A stretch of 64,000 nucleotides of DNA from Agrobacterium arsenijevicii (GTDB lineage Bacteria > Pseudomonadota > Alphaproteobacteria > Rhizobiales > Rhizobiaceae), in assembly GCA_000949895.1 (NCBI GenBank), contig JWIT01000010.1, positions 124,001 to 188,000 on the forward strand. Direction: 5' to 3'. Positions 34,937 to 44,665 of this stretch are shown here, one piece after another (positions within the stretch are counted from its first letter, which is position 1; each line of letters begins with the position of its first letter). The notes under the pieces are model-generated. The model did not search any database. It was not told the origin of the DNA and was given only the letters and a program-made list of their open reading frames with translations. A program made the position numbers and the translations under genes.

Positions 34937-37900
34937 ATGGGCTACAGAAACAATCCAAAACGCGAAAAACAGATCGAAAAAGCGCGCCAGCAGGCAATTG
35001 CCGAAAATGCGCCATTTCTTGATCCGGGTATTCTCTATGGAAGAGCAAGCGCCGACGACATAGAATATTATTCCGCCGAAATGCTGGCCGCAAGCGCGGC
35101 GCACAGTTTCGAGGCTCTTTCGCGCTGGACTGGAGATGCACCCCATATCAGCATTGCCCAGGTTGAGGGCGTTACCCCGCGGGATATTCCGGTAACGGTT
35201 CTAACGATTATCGGCCGCAATATGCCCTTCCTCTACGATTCCGTCATGGGCGAAGTCACCAACAGCTATCGCGGCCTTTATCTGGCGGTCCATCCCATTC
35301 TGGTGCCAGACGCAACCGTGCAGGCGGGTTACCGCCTTGCGGAGCCCGATGACAACCCCGCCGAAAACATCAGCCTTATCCAGCTGCACATCGCACCGCT
35401 GACCCAGCAGGCCGCAGCGGCGCTGGAAGAAAGGCTGCGCTTCGTCCTGGCGCAGGTCCAGTCCGCCTATAGCGACTGGCGGCCCATGCTAGCGAAACTC
35501 GACGAGGCACTGGACGAATTGTCGAAACGCGGCTCCTCTCGGCGCAAGACCGAGCGTGCGGAAGCGGTCGAGTTTCTCAACTGGCTTCGCAACGACAATT
35601 TCACCTTCCTCGGCATGCGCGATTACACCTATTCCGGAACGGGAAAGAACGCGAAGATCGAACGCGGTGACGGCGTCGGCCTTGGCAGTTTGAGTGATCC
35701 GGATGTGCGCGTGCTGCGCCTCGGCAAGGACGCCGTGACGACGACGCCCGAAATTCTCGCCTTCCTCGACGGCCCGGATTTCCTCATCGTCACCAAGGCG
35801 AATGTGAAATCCATCGTGCACCGCCGCGCCTATATGGATTATATCGGCATCAAGCGCTTCGACGAGGACGGCAATGTCATCGGCGAATTGCGCATCGTCG
35901 GCCTTTTTACCGCTACCGCCTATACGCGCTCGGTAAAGCACATACCGCTGCTGCGCGCCAAGGTCGCGGATGTGGAGCGGCATTTCGGTTTCGATCCGAA
36001 CAGCCACTCCGGCCGCATCCTGCAGAACACGCTGGAAGCATACCCTCGCGATGATCTCTTCCAGATCGAGACGGATCTGCTGATCCGCTTCATCGAGCAG
36101 ATCATGGAACTGAGCGACCGCCCACGCGTGCGCGTCCTTGCACGTATCGACCGTTTCGACCGCTTCGTTTCGGCCATCATCTTCGTGCCGCGCGAGGAGT
36201 ACAATTCCTATGTGCGCGAGAAGATCGGCGATTATCTGAGCAAGGTTTATGACGGGCATATTTCCGCCTATTATCCGGCCTTCCCCGAAGGCGCCGTCGC
36301 CCGCGTCCACTTCATCGTCGGCCGCACGGAAGGCAAGACGCCGCGCATTGCGCAGGACAAGCTCGAAGATGCCGTCAGCGATATCGCGGCGCGCTGGATA
36401 GACCACTTCATCGCGCTCTCCGAACCGGGTGCACCAGTGCTGGAGGTGGACCAGGCCTATCAGGAGGCATTCACGCCGGAAGAGTCGATTGGCGACATGG
36501 CCGATATTCTGGCCACCGTGAAGGGTGAGCCGGTCCGCATCGAATTTTACCAGCAGGAAGGCCAGTCGGCTGAAACGCTCTCGCTGAAGATCTTCCATCG
36601 CGACGGTCATTTGCCGCTTTCGCGGCGCGTGCCACTGCTCGAAAATCTCGGTTTCAACGTCATCAGCGAGCGCACCTTCGACATCGGCGTCATCTCGGAT
36701 GGCGAAAAGCGCGACATCGTGCTGCATGACATGGAACTATCCGTTGCAGCGGGCACGACGCTCGACCTGCCGCATTACGGGCCGAAACTGGAAGAGGCTT
36801 TCCTCGCCGCCTTCTCAGGCAAGGTCGATAATGACAACTTCAACCGGCTGATCCTCGCCTGCGGCCTCACCGTGCGTGAAGTGTCCGTCCTGCGCGCCTA
36901 TGCCCGCTATCTGCGCCAGACCGGCATCGTTTATTCGCAGGAGCATATTTCCGAAACGCTCTTCAAATATCCGGCCATTTCCCGCAGCATTTTCGCTCTC
37001 TTCAAGGCCGGGTTCGATCCGTCGATCGCTGAAAAAACTCGACTGAAAAAGCTTGGCGATATTCACAAGTCGATCGAGACGGCATTAAGCGGCGTCCCCA
37101 ATCTCGACGAAGACCGCACTTTGCGACGTTACGTCAACGCGATCGACGCTACGCTTCGCACCAACTACTTCCAGAAGAATGCCGACGGCACGCCGCGTGA
37201 CCTCTTGGCGTTCAAGTTCGATCCAAAGCATCTGGACGGCCTGCCCGATCCGCGTCCTTTCCGCGAAATCTTCGTTTATGGAACCGAGGTTGAAGGTGTG
37301 CACCTGCGCTTCGGCAAGGTCGCGCGCGGTGGTCTGCGCTGGTCGGATCGCGGCCAGGATTACCGCACCGAAGTGCTCGGTCTCGTCAAGGCGCAGCAGG
37401 TCAAGAACGCGGTGATCGTGCCGGTTGGCGCCAAGGGTGGCTTTTTCCCGAAGAGCCTGCCCGTCGGCGGCTCCCGCGACGAAGTCTTCAATGCCGGTCG
37501 CGAGGCCTACAAGACCTATATCCGCACCCTGCTGTCGATCACCGACAACATTGTCGACGACGCCATCGTGCCGCCGGCCGATACGTTGCGGCTTGATGGC
37601 GACGACCCCTATTTCGTCGTCGCCGCCGATAAGGGAACCGCAACATTCTCCGATACGGCAAACGGCCTTGCCCACGATGCCGGCTTCTGGCTGGACGATG
37701 CCTTCGCATCGGGCGGCTCCGCCGGTTACGACCACAAGAAGATGGGCATCACCGCGCGCGGTGCGTGGGAAACGGTGAAACGCCACTTCCGCGAAATGGA
37801 TACCGACATCCAGACCACGCCCTTCACGGTGGCAGGTGTCGGCGACATGTCCGGCGACGTTTTCGGCAACGGTATGTTGCTGTCGGAAAAGATCAGGCTG

Positions 37901-39697
37901 ATTGCCGCCTTCGATCACCGCGACATCTTCATCGATCCGGACCCCGATACCGACAAATCCTTCGCTGAGCGCAAACGACTTTTCGAATTGCCACGTTCCA
38001 GCTGGCAGGATTATGACCGCTCAACCCTCTCCGGCGGCGCGATGATCATCTCGCGTTCGGAAAAATCAGTGACGCTGACGCCGGAAGCCGTGGCCGCTAT
38101 CGGCCTCGACAAGTCCGTCGCCACGCCCTTCGAGATCATGACCGCCATCCTGAAGGCACCCACCGATCTTCTGTGGTTCGGCGGCATCGGCACCTACATC
38201 AAGGCGGCGGTGGAAACCAACGCCGAAGTGGGTGACAGGGCAAACGACCCCATCCGCGTCAACGCCACCGAGCTGCGTGCCAAGGTCATCGGCGAAGGCG
38301 CCAATCTGGGTATCACCCAGAAGGGCCGCATCGCCTATTCGCTGGCTGGCGGGCGTTGCAATTCCGACGCCATCGACAACTCGGCCGGCGTGAATTCCTC
38401 CGACGTCGAGGTCAATATCAAGATCGCCCTCGCCTCCGCCGTTAATAGCGGTCGCCTGACGATGCCGAAACGCAACCAGCTTCTCGCCTCCATGACGCCG
38501 GAAGTGGCGCAGCTGGTGCTGCGCAACAACTACCTGCAATCGCTGGCGATCTCGCTGACGGAACGACTTGGGCTCTCAAACCGCGAAGAACTTGGCCGTC
38601 TGATGGGCGCACTGGAGGCTGCCGGACAGTTGAATCGCAAGGTCGAAACCTTGCCGGACAACGCCGAATTCAGCGAAAGATACGCCACCGGCAAGCCGCT
38701 GACCCGGCCGGAAATCGGCGTGCTTCTGTCCTATGCCAAGCTGACCCTGTTCGATGCATTGGTGGCAAGCCCCCTGCCCGACGAACCCTATCTCCAGCAT
38801 CTGCTCGTCGATTATTTCCCGGCCAAGATGCAGAAGAACTACGCGGACGATATCAAGTCGCACCGCCTGCATCGTGAAATCGTCGCGACAGCACTCGCCA
38901 ATGCCGTGGTGAACCGCGGTGGCCCGGGCTTCGTGCAAAAGCTCGCGGATGCGAGCGGCCTTCTGGCGGCCGATGTCGTCAAGGCAGCGGTAATCGTCGA
39001 GGACGGTTTCGGTCTGAAGCGCCTGTGGAGCGAAATAGACGCTCTTGACGGGAAGATTTCGGGTGAAGTCCAGAACGGACTTTATGCCACGATTACCCGA
39101 ATCTTCTCCGATGCGAGCAGGCTTTACCTGCAAACCCGAAGCGCGGGCGCGGGAACGAGCGATATGGCGACCGAGATCGAGCGTTTGAAAACCGCCATCA
39201 AGACGCTGTCGCCGGCAGCGGCGAAATATCGCCGCGAGCTTGGTGCCACGGAAATCGCCGGCGTTCCCTCCGGTCTTCTGGAGGAACTGGATACGCTTTC
39301 CCTGCTGGTCTACGTGCCGGAGATCATGCGCATCGCCGAAAGTGCGGGCACCACGCTTGCCCGCGCCGCCGAAAGCTACGCCACCGTATCCTCAACCTTC
39401 CGTGTCGCGCGTCTGCTGGATGCCAGCCAGCGCATCGCACCGGCCGACCACTATGAGAGCCTCGCCCTTCTGCGCAGTCAGGACCAGATCGCCTCGTCGA
39501 GACGCCGGATCGTCATCTCCGCACTGACGGAGCATGCGAAGGAAAAGGACCCGGTTCAGGCCTGGTATGCGGCCGACCGTGTTCGCGTCAACCGCATCGT
39601 CTCCGAACTGGGTGCGCTCAGCGAAAGCGGCGACACCAATCTCGCCCGCCTCACCGTGGCGGCGGGACTGCTTGGCGATATCGTTCAGGCGCGCTGA
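34937..39697 (+). CDS. gdhB: NAD-specific glutamate dehydrogenase, large type (GDH-180)
   Basis: 1586 residues from ATG 34937 (GGAGGA upstream). The protein has a long N-terminal ACT-like regulatory part, then the catalytic core with FGKVARGGLRWSDRGQDYRTEVLGLVKAQQVKNAVIVPVGAKGGFFPK in outline, where the glutamate- and catalysis-linked Lys residues lie, and a NAD-binding region with GDMSGDVFGNGML and NGVNSSDVEVNIK-type segments. It converts glutamate to 2-oxoglutarate and ammonia, usually for catabolism. Members of this class are about 1600 residues and act as large oligomers. Full length, no disruption. Confidence 0.96.
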   Translation: MGYRNNPKREKQIEKARQQAIAENAPFLDPGILYGRASADDIEYYSAEMLAASAAHSFEALSRWTGDAPHISIAQVEGVTPRDIPVTVLTIIGRNMPFLYDSVMGEVTNSYRGLYLAVHPILVPDATVQAGYRLAEPDDNPAENISLIQLHIAPLTQQAAAALEERLRFVLAQVQSAYSDWRPMLAKLDEALDELSKRGSSRRKTERAEAVEFLNWLRNDNFTFLGMRDYTYSGTGKNAKIERGDGVGLGSLSDPDVRVLRLGKDAVTTTPEILAFLDGPDFLIVTKANVKSIVHRRAYMDYIGIKRFDEDGNVIGELRIVGLFTATAYTRSVKHIPLLRAKVADVERHFGFDPNSHSGRILQNTLEAYPRDDLFQIETDLLIRFIEQIMELSDRPRVRVLARIDRFDRFVSAIIFVPREEYNSYVREKIGDYLSKVYDGHISAYYPAFPEGAVARVHFIVGRTEGKTPRIAQDKLEDAVSDIAARWIDHFIALSEPGAPVLEVDQAYQEAFTPEESIGDMADILATVKGEPVRIEFYQQEGQSAETLSLKIFHRDGHLPLSRRVPLLENLGFNVISERTFDIGVISDGEKRDIVLHDMELSVAAGTTLDLPHYGPKLEEAFLAAFSGKVDNDNFNRLILACGLTVREVSVLRAYARYLRQTGIVYSQEHISETLFKYPAISRSIFALFKAGFDPSIAEKTRLKKLGDIHKSIETALSGVPNLDEDRTLRRYVNAIDATLRTNYFQKNADGTPRDLLAFKFDPKHLDGLPDPRPFREIFVYGTEVEGVHLRFGKVARGGLRWSDRGQDYRTEVLGLVKAQQVKNAVIVPVGAKGGFFPKSLPVGGSRDEVFNAGREAYKTYIRTLLSITDNIVDDAIVPPADTLRLDGDDPYFVVAADKGTATFSDTANGLAHDAGFWLDDAFASGGSAGYDHKKMGITARGAWETVKRHFREMDTDIQTTPFTVAGVGDMSGDVFGNGMLLSEKIRLIAAFDHRDIFIDPDPDTDKSFAERKRLFELPRSSWQDYDRSTLSGGAMIISRSEKSVTLTPEAVAAIGLDKSVATPFEIMTAILKAPTDLLWFGGIGTYIKAAVETNAEVGDRANDPIRVNATELRAKVIGEGANLGITQKGRIAYSLAGGRCNSDAIDNSAGVNSSDVEVNIKIALASAVNSGRLTMPKRNQLLASMTPEVAQLVLRNNYLQSLAISLTERLGLSNREELGRLMGALEAAGQLNRKVETLPDNAEFSERYATGKPLTRPEIGVLLSYAKLTLFDALVASPLPDEPYLQHLLVDYFPAKMQKNYADDIKSHRLHREIVATALANAVVNRGGPGFVQKLADASGLLAADVVKAAVIVEDGFGLKRLWSEIDALDGKISGEVQNGLYATITRIFSDASRLYLQTRSAGAGTSDMATEIERLKTAIKTLSPAAAKYRRELGATEIAGVPSGLLEELDTLSLLVYVPEIMRIAESAGTTLARAAESYATVSSTFRVARLLDASQRIAPADHYESLALLRSQDQIASSRRRIVISALTEHAKEKDPVQAWYAADRVRVNRIVSELGALSESGDTNLARLTVAAGLLGDIVQAR

Positions 39698-39712
39698 TTG
39701 ACCAACTGAAAA

Positions 39713-39741
39713 CGCCATCCGGGTTTCACGCCCGGATGGCG
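39713..39741 (+). terminator. Hairpin after NAD-GDH
   Basis: CGCCATCCGGG and CCCGGATGGCG are perfect 11-bp arms with a 7-base loop, 16 bp after the stop. The T-tract is poor, so efficiency is uncertain. Confidence 0.6.
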
Positions 39742-39808
39742 ACAGATAGACCGCTTGCGCCGACATCACGCATTTTATTCTCCCCCCGACTTGCCGATAG
39801 GACGATGA

Positions 39809-41185
39809 ATGACTGTCCCCTCCCCAAACGCGGAAACAGTGGTTGCCAAACGCGGCATCTGGGGCTGGATCATGTTCGACTGGGCGGCGCAGCCCTTTTT
39901 CACAGTCGTTACGACCTTCATTTTTGGGCCTTATTTCGTCGCCCGCCTCACCGATGATCCGATTTCCGCGCAGGCGACATGGAGCAATATGGCGACGGTA
40001 TCGTCGATCATCATCGCCCTGTTCTCGCCCATCCTCGGCTCCATCGCCGACCAGTCCGGTGCGCGCAAACCGTGGATCGCGTTTTTTGCCGTCATCAAGA
40101 TCGTTAGTCTCCTCTTCCTTTGGTTTGCAGCACCGGGCTCTCCGCTTGTCCTGCCAATCGTCTGCATGATCCTCGCCTCCATCGCGGCGGAATTTTCGAT
40201 CGTCTTCAACGATTCCATGATGCCGCGGCTCACCAATCCGCAGAATGTCGGACGCATTTCCAATCTTGCCTGGGGGCTCGGTTATCTCGGCGGCATGGTG
40301 GTGCTGATTGCCGTCGTGGCGCTTCTGGCCGCAAACCCGCAGACCGGGCTGACCATCGCCGGCATCAAGCCGCTTTTCGGTCTCGATCCGGCAAGCGGTG
40401 AGGACGCCAGAATAACCGGCCCGATCGCCGCTGTCTGGTATCTGCTCTTCATCCTGCCGATGTTTCTCCTCACCCCGGATGCCGACAAGGGCCTGCCCTT
40501 CGGAGCAGCGATCCGCTCGGGGCTTTCCGAGCTGAAAACAACCCTGCGCGAGCTTCGAAACCGACCTGTTTTGTTGCGATTCCTGATAGCCCGTATGCTC
40601 TATCAGGACGGCGTCAACGGCGTGCTCATTCTGGGGGGTGTATTCGCCGCCGGGATGTTCGGCTGGGCAACGATGGAAATCGGCCTCTTCGGCATCCTGC
40701 TCAACGTCGTCGCCATCGCCGGTTGCTTTGCTGCCGGACGCGTCGACCAGAAACTTGGCTCGCGCGTTACCATCCTCATAAGCCTGGTTCTCCTGCTCGT
40801 GGCCACGCTCGGCATCGTCTCGACGGAAAAGGGCTCAACCCTGTTCGGCTGGATACAATTATCGACTGCGGACAATGGCGGCATCTTCGCGACTGGTGCG
40901 GAAAAGGCCTATCTGCTCTACGGCATATTGATTGGCCTGGCCTTCGGTCCCGTTCAGGCCTCGTCGCGCTCCTATCTGGCGCGCAACATTACCGTTGCCG
41001 AGGCGGGACGCTATTTCGGCATCTACGCGCTCTCAGGACGCGCCACCAGCTTCATGGCAACGCTGTCGTTTTCAATAGCAACCTATATAAGTGGATCCGC
41101 CCATGTCGGCATGGCCACCCTCATCGTGTTTCTGGGGTCGGGATTTCTGCTGTTGCTGCGCGTTCCGGAACGGACGGCAAGATAA
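39809..41185 (+). CDS. MFS transporter, UMF1/Atg22-like family
   Basis: 458 residues with about 12 hydrophobic helices. The opening KRGIWGWIMFDWAAQPFFTVVTTFIFGPYF is the UMF1 (DUF894-like) signature, with LGSIADQSGARKPWI as the MFS loop 2-3 motif, FNDSMMPRLTNPQNVGRISNLAWGLGYLGG and GPVQASSRSYLARN in later segments. Substrates of bacterial UMF1 proteins are not known; the yeast relative Atg22 exports amino acids from the vacuole. It is downstream of NAD-GDH, so an amino-acid link is possible but speculative. Confidence 0.85.
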   Translation: MTVPSPNAETVVAKRGIWGWIMFDWAAQPFFTVVTTFIFGPYFVARLTDDPISAQATWSNMATVSSIIIALFSPILGSIADQSGARKPWIAFFAVIKIVSLLFLWFAAPGSPLVLPIVCMILASIAAEFSIVFNDSMMPRLTNPQNVGRISNLAWGLGYLGGMVVLIAVVALLAANPQTGLTIAGIKPLFGLDPASGEDARITGPIAAVWYLLFILPMFLLTPDADKGLPFGAAIRSGLSELKTTLRELRNRPVLLRFLIARMLYQDGVNGVLILGGVFAAGMFGWATMEIGLFGILLNVVAIAGCFAAGRVDQKLGSRVTILISLVLLLVATLGIVSTEKGSTLFGWIQLSTADNGGIFATGAEKAYLLYGILIGLAFGPVQASSRSYLARNITVAEAGRYFGIYALSGRATSFMATLSFSIATYISGSAHVGMATLIVFLGSGFLLLLRVPERTAR

Positions 41186-41235
41186 AGAGCCGAGGAGAGC
41201 ATTGAGGGGTTCCACCCGAAATGCTCCAGCCTCCG

Positions 41236-41811
41236 TCAGAGCTGGTCGAGTTTTTGCTGCAATGCGCGCAGCTGTGCCTTCAACTCATCGATTTCGGATG
41301 CATTTGGCTTGCGGTTTTCCTTGGGCGCCTGCGGCATTGCAAAAGGTGTGAAACCCTGCATTGCCTGCCGGAACAGTTCCGTATTACGACGGATCTGCTC
41401 TTCCATCATCTGCAGCGGCGCCTGAAAATTGCGGGCAAGCGAACCGTCGCCGAAAGCCTTGGCCATATGCTCCTGCATCTGGCTCTGCTGATCGGAGAAG
41501 GTTTTCATCGAATGTTCGAGAAATGTCGGCACGACCATCTGCATCTGATCGCCGTAATAGGAGATCAATTGCCGCAAAAACGCCGTCGGCAGCAGCGTAT
41601 TGCCGGTTTTGGCTTCCTGTTCGACGATGATTTGCGTCAGGACCGCATGGGTGATGTCTTCGGAAGATTTGGCGTCCTGGACCTTGAAGTCCTCGCCGCG
41701 TTTGACCATCTGCGCCAGATCGTCCAGCGTCACATAGGTGCTGGTTCCGGTATTGTAGAGCCGCCGGTTGGCATATTTTTTAATGATTGTTTCGCCGTCG
41801 TGTTTTGCCAT
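41236..41811 (-). CDS. phaR: Polyhydroxyalkanoate synthesis repressor PhaR
   Basis: 191 residues. The N-terminal PHB/PHA accumulation-regulator DNA-binding domain is GETIIKKYANRRLYNTGTSTYVTLDDLAQMV in outline, followed by ITHAVLTQIIVEQE, LLPTAFLRQLISYYGDQMQ and a C-terminal coiled coil EIDELKAQLRALQQKLDQL. PhaR senses PHB granules and represses phasin and PHB genes. It is divergent from phaA-phbB, and TTTTGYGCA repeats lie between them. Confidence 0.95.
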   Translation of the reverse strand: MAKHDGETIIKKYANRRLYNTGTSTYVTLDDLAQMVKRGEDFKVQDAKSSEDITHAVLTQIIVEQEAKTGNTLLPTAFLRQLISYYGDQMQMVVPTFLEHSMKTFSDQQSQMQEHMAKAFGDGSLARNFQAPLQMMEEQIRRNTELFRQAMQGFTPFAMPQAPKENRKPNASEIDELKAQLRALQQKLDQL

Positions 41812-41879
41812 GCCCGCCTCCTCGCGATGATGGTATTTTCTTGTTTTTTGGTGTTATTGCTCTTCCCGCGCGAAGTGTA

Positions 41880-41939
41880 TGCGCAAAACAAGCCCCGTGA
41901 CAAATGTTTTGTGCATCGCAACAGTTTGTTTTTTGCGCA
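41880..41939. promoter_or_regulatory. Candidate PhaR operators between phaR and phaA
   Basis: TGCGCAAAA (41880-41888) and TTTTGCGCA (41931-41939) are perfect inverted copies, with TTTTGTGCA (41907-41915), one base different, between them. PhaR of other Proteobacteria is known to bind short TGC/GCA-rich repeats. The positions are upstream of both phaR and phaA, allowing autoregulation. Inference from repeat pattern. Confidence 0.5.
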
Positions 41940-42053
41940 GCAATTTTCCGCAAGATTCCAGCGTGATTTAGCAACATCTTTTAAAGCAACTTTCGGCATT
42001 TGACTTGTATTGAAAGCTTTGCCAGTCTCCGCCCGCAAGTGAGGAGAAAACAG

Positions 42054-43232
42054 ATGACGCCTTCAATCCTGATTGCCAGCGCTGCGCGCACCGCCGTCGG
42101 TTCCTTCAATGGTGGCTTTGCCAATACGCCCGCCCACGAGCTTGGAGCAACCGTCATCAGTGCCGTGCTGGAACGCGCTGGGGTTGCGGCTGAGGAAATC
42201 GATGAAATCATCCTCGGTCAGGTGCTGACAGCAGGCGAAGGGCAGAACCCGGCGCGGCAGGCGGCGATGAAAGCCGGCATTCCACAGGAGGCAACCGCCT
42301 TCGGCATCAATCAGCTCTGCGGTTCGGGCCTGCGCGCCGTTGCCCTTGGCATGCAGCAGATCGTTACCGGCGACGCGGCGATCATCATTGCCGGCGGCCA
42401 GGAATCCATGTCCATGGCGCCCCACTGCGCCCATTTGCGCGGCGGCGTGAAGATGGGCGATTTCAAGATGATCGACACCATGCTGAAGGACGGCCTGACC
42501 GACGCCTTTTATGGCTACCACATGGGGATAACCGCCGAAAACATTGCCCGGCAATGGCAGCTTTCCCGCGATGAACAGGACCAGTTCGCCGTCGCATCGC
42601 AAAACAAGGCCGAAGCCGCGCAAAACGCCGGCCGTTTTGCAGACGAGATCGTGCCTTTCACGGTAAAGGGCCGCAAGGCCGATATCGTCATCGATGCGGA
42701 CGAACATATCCGTGCCGGCGTCTCGCTGGAAACCATGGCAAAGCTGCGCCCCGCCTTCGACAAGGAAGGCACGGTAACGGCCGGCAACGCCTCCGGCCTC
42801 AATGACGGCGCGGCGGCCGCACTTTTGATGTCGGAGCAGGAAGCGGCAAAGCGCGGTATCAAGCCGCTGGCACGTATCGCCTCCTGGGCAACGGCCGGCG
42901 TCGATCCGCAGATCATGGGAACCGGTCCCATCCCCGCTTCGCGCAAGGCGCTGGCCAAGGCAGGTTGGTCGATCGGCGATATCGGCCTCGTCGAGGCCAA
43001 CGAAGCTTTCGCCGCCCAATCCTGCGCCGTGGTGCGTGAACTTGGTCTTGATCCTGCTATCGTCAACGTCAACGGCGGTGCGATCGCCATCGGCCATCCG
43101 ATCGGCGCTTCCGGTGCACGCGTGCTGAACACGCTGATTTTCGAGATGCGCCGCCGCAACGTATCAAAGGGTCTCGCAACGCTGTGTATCGGCGGCGGCA
43201 TGGGTGTTGCAATGTGCATCGAGGCGCTCTGA
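42054..43232 (+). CDS. phaA: Acetyl-CoA acetyltransferase (beta-ketothiolase)
   Basis: 392 residues from ATG 42054 behind GAGGAG. The acyl-accepting Cys-89 lies in NQLCGSGLRA, and NVNGGAIAIGHPIGASG and the C-terminal CIGGGMGVAM supply the catalytic His and second Cys. It condenses two acetyl-CoA to acetoacetyl-CoA, the first step of PHB synthesis. phbB follows after 128 bp. Confidence 0.97.
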   Translation: MTPSILIASAARTAVGSFNGGFANTPAHELGATVISAVLERAGVAAEEIDEIILGQVLTAGEGQNPARQAAMKAGIPQEATAFGINQLCGSGLRAVALGMQQIVTGDAAIIIAGGQESMSMAPHCAHLRGGVKMGDFKMIDTMLKDGLTDAFYGYHMGITAENIARQWQLSRDEQDQFAVASQNKAEAAQNAGRFADEIVPFTVKGRKADIVIDADEHIRAGVSLETMAKLRPAFDKEGTVTAGNASGLNDGAAAALLMSEQEAAKRGIKPLARIASWATAGVDPQIMGTGPIPASRKALAKAGWSIGDIGLVEANEAFAAQSCAVVRELGLDPAIVNVNGGAIAIGHPIGASGARVLNTLIFEMRRRNVSKGLATLCIGGGMGVAMCIEAL

Positions 43233-43360
43233 AAAACCGCTGCACGGCTCTCCAGAAAGCAATTCCGGTTCAGCGGGCAATAGGGTAGAAGCAGCCTCCC
43301 ATTGGCCGCATTTCTGTGGCCGTTGAGCACGGCAAAAGCAGTTCAGGAATGGAGGCCGAT

Positions 43361-44086
43361 ATGAGCCGGGTTGCGTTGATTTCCGGCGGGACGAGCGGCA
43401 TAGGCGCCGCAATCGCCCGCGCGTTGCAGGCCGCCGGCTACCGGGTGGCCGTGAACTACGCCTTCACGACGGACAGGGCAGAGGCCTTCCAGAAGGAAAC
43501 CGGCATCCCCGCGTTTCAATGGGACGTGCGCGACTACGATGCCTGCGTAAACGGCATCGCGCAGGTGGAAGAGACCTTCGGGCCGGTCGAGGTACTCGTC
43601 AACAATGCCGGCATCACCCGCGATGCGATGTTTCACAAGATGACACCGCAGCAATGGCGCGAGGTGATCGACACCAACCTCACGGGCGTCTTCAACATGA
43701 CGCATCCCGTCTGGCCGGGCATGCGCGACCGCGGCTTCGGCCGCATCGTCAACATTTCCTCCATCAACGGCCAGAAGGGTCAGGCGGGCCAGGCCAACTA
43801 TTCCGCCTCAAAGGCGGGCGATATCGGCTTCACCAAGGCGCTCGCCCAGGAAGGCGCCAGCCGCAACATCACCGTCAACGCCATCTGCCCCGGTTACATC
43901 GGCACGGAGATGGTGAGAGCCATACCGGAAAAAGTTCTGGCCGAGCGCATTGTGCCGCAAATTCCCGTCGGTCGGTTGGGCGAGCCGGAAGAAATCGCGC
44001 GTTGCGTTCTGTTTCTCGTATCCGATGAGGCCGGCTTCATCACCGGCTCCACGATGACCGCCAATGGCGGGCAATATTTCGCCTGA
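43361..44086 (+). CDS. phbB: Acetoacetyl-CoA reductase
   Basis: 241 residues from ATG 43361, after GGAGG. It is a classical SDR: cofactor motif SGGTSGIGAAIARAL (about 8-22), NNAGITRDAMFHKM near 85, catalytic Ser in NISSINGQKGQAGQANYSASK near 138 with YSASK near 150. It reduces acetoacetyl-CoA to (R)-3-hydroxybutyryl-CoA with NADPH for PHB. Forms the phaA-phbB pair of rhizobia; phaC is not in the window. Confidence 0.96.
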   Translation: MSRVALISGGTSGIGAAIARALQAAGYRVAVNYAFTTDRAEAFQKETGIPAFQWDVRDYDACVNGIAQVEETFGPVEVLVNNAGITRDAMFHKMTPQQWREVIDTNLTGVFNMTHPVWPGMRDRGFGRIVNISSINGQKGQAGQANYSASKAGDIGFTKALAQEGASRNITVNAICPGYIGTEMVRAIPEKVLAERIVPQIPVGRLGEPEEIARCVLFLVSDEAGFITGSTMTANGGQYFA

Positions 44087-44237
44087 GATCGGCGCTGCTT
44101 GCCGTTCCGACTGGAGGCAAGCAGTAAACTTTTTGTGATATCAGCCTCCGCCACATTGCCGCGCACAAAAACTTGAACGCAAAACACCGCAATATTGCAA
44201 TCGCTAAACCAATGAAAATACGATAGTTTTTGTATAG

Positions 44238-44254
44238 TTTAGAATGAGTCTAGA
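44238..44254 (+). promoter_or_regulatory. Irr-type iron control element upstream of bfd-bfr
   Basis: TTTAGAATGAGTCTAGA matches the ICE consensus TTTAGAANNNTTCTAAA in 12 of 14 fixed positions. It is 100-116 bp upstream of bfd. In rhizobia Irr acts through such elements to repress iron-storage genes when iron is scarce. Binding here is inferred. Confidence 0.6.
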
Positions 44255-44353
44255 AAACTGACGGGCGTCTCGCCGGAGGTTTTTCTTGACAGTTGGTGTC
44301 CTGTTTTGGTTTAAGAACGAAAACAACGTGTTGCGTCATACAGGCAGTCCATC

Positions 44354-44665
44354 ATGCTGGTTTGCAGCTGCAATTACATTACCGATCACGATATCCGGGA
44401 CGTCATTAACGAGCTCCTGGACGAGGACTGTTGGCAGCTCATCGTTCCCGCAAAAGTGTATCACGCCATGGAGAAACGCGGTCGCTGCTGCGGCTGTTTC
44501 CCAACCGTCGTCGACCTGATCATCCAGACCACGGAAGAATATCACGCCCGTCGCCACTCGACGGAGGCCGATGTTTTTGATTTTATGTCCCGCTTGAAGC
44601 GATTCCATGAAGACAACAGGAGAGCGGACATTGAAAGGCGACAAAAAAGTCATCGAGCGGCTTAA
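44354..44665 (+). CDS. bfd: Bacterioferritin-associated ferredoxin (Bfd-like)
   Basis: 103 residues. The BFD [2Fe-2S] fold is shown by [18 protein letters not shown] at the N-terminus (Cys-4 and Cys-6) and [15 protein letters not shown] near 42-57. The C-terminal 30 residues are basic and extend beyond the usual 64-residue Bfd. It should reduce and release iron from bacterioferritin. The coding region overlaps bfr by 35 bp. Confidence 0.9.
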   Translation: MLVCSCNYITDHDIRDVINELLDEDCWQLIVPAKVYHAMEKRGRCCGCFPTVVDLIIQTTEEYHARRHSTEADVFDFMSRLKRFHEDNRRADIERRQKSHRAA

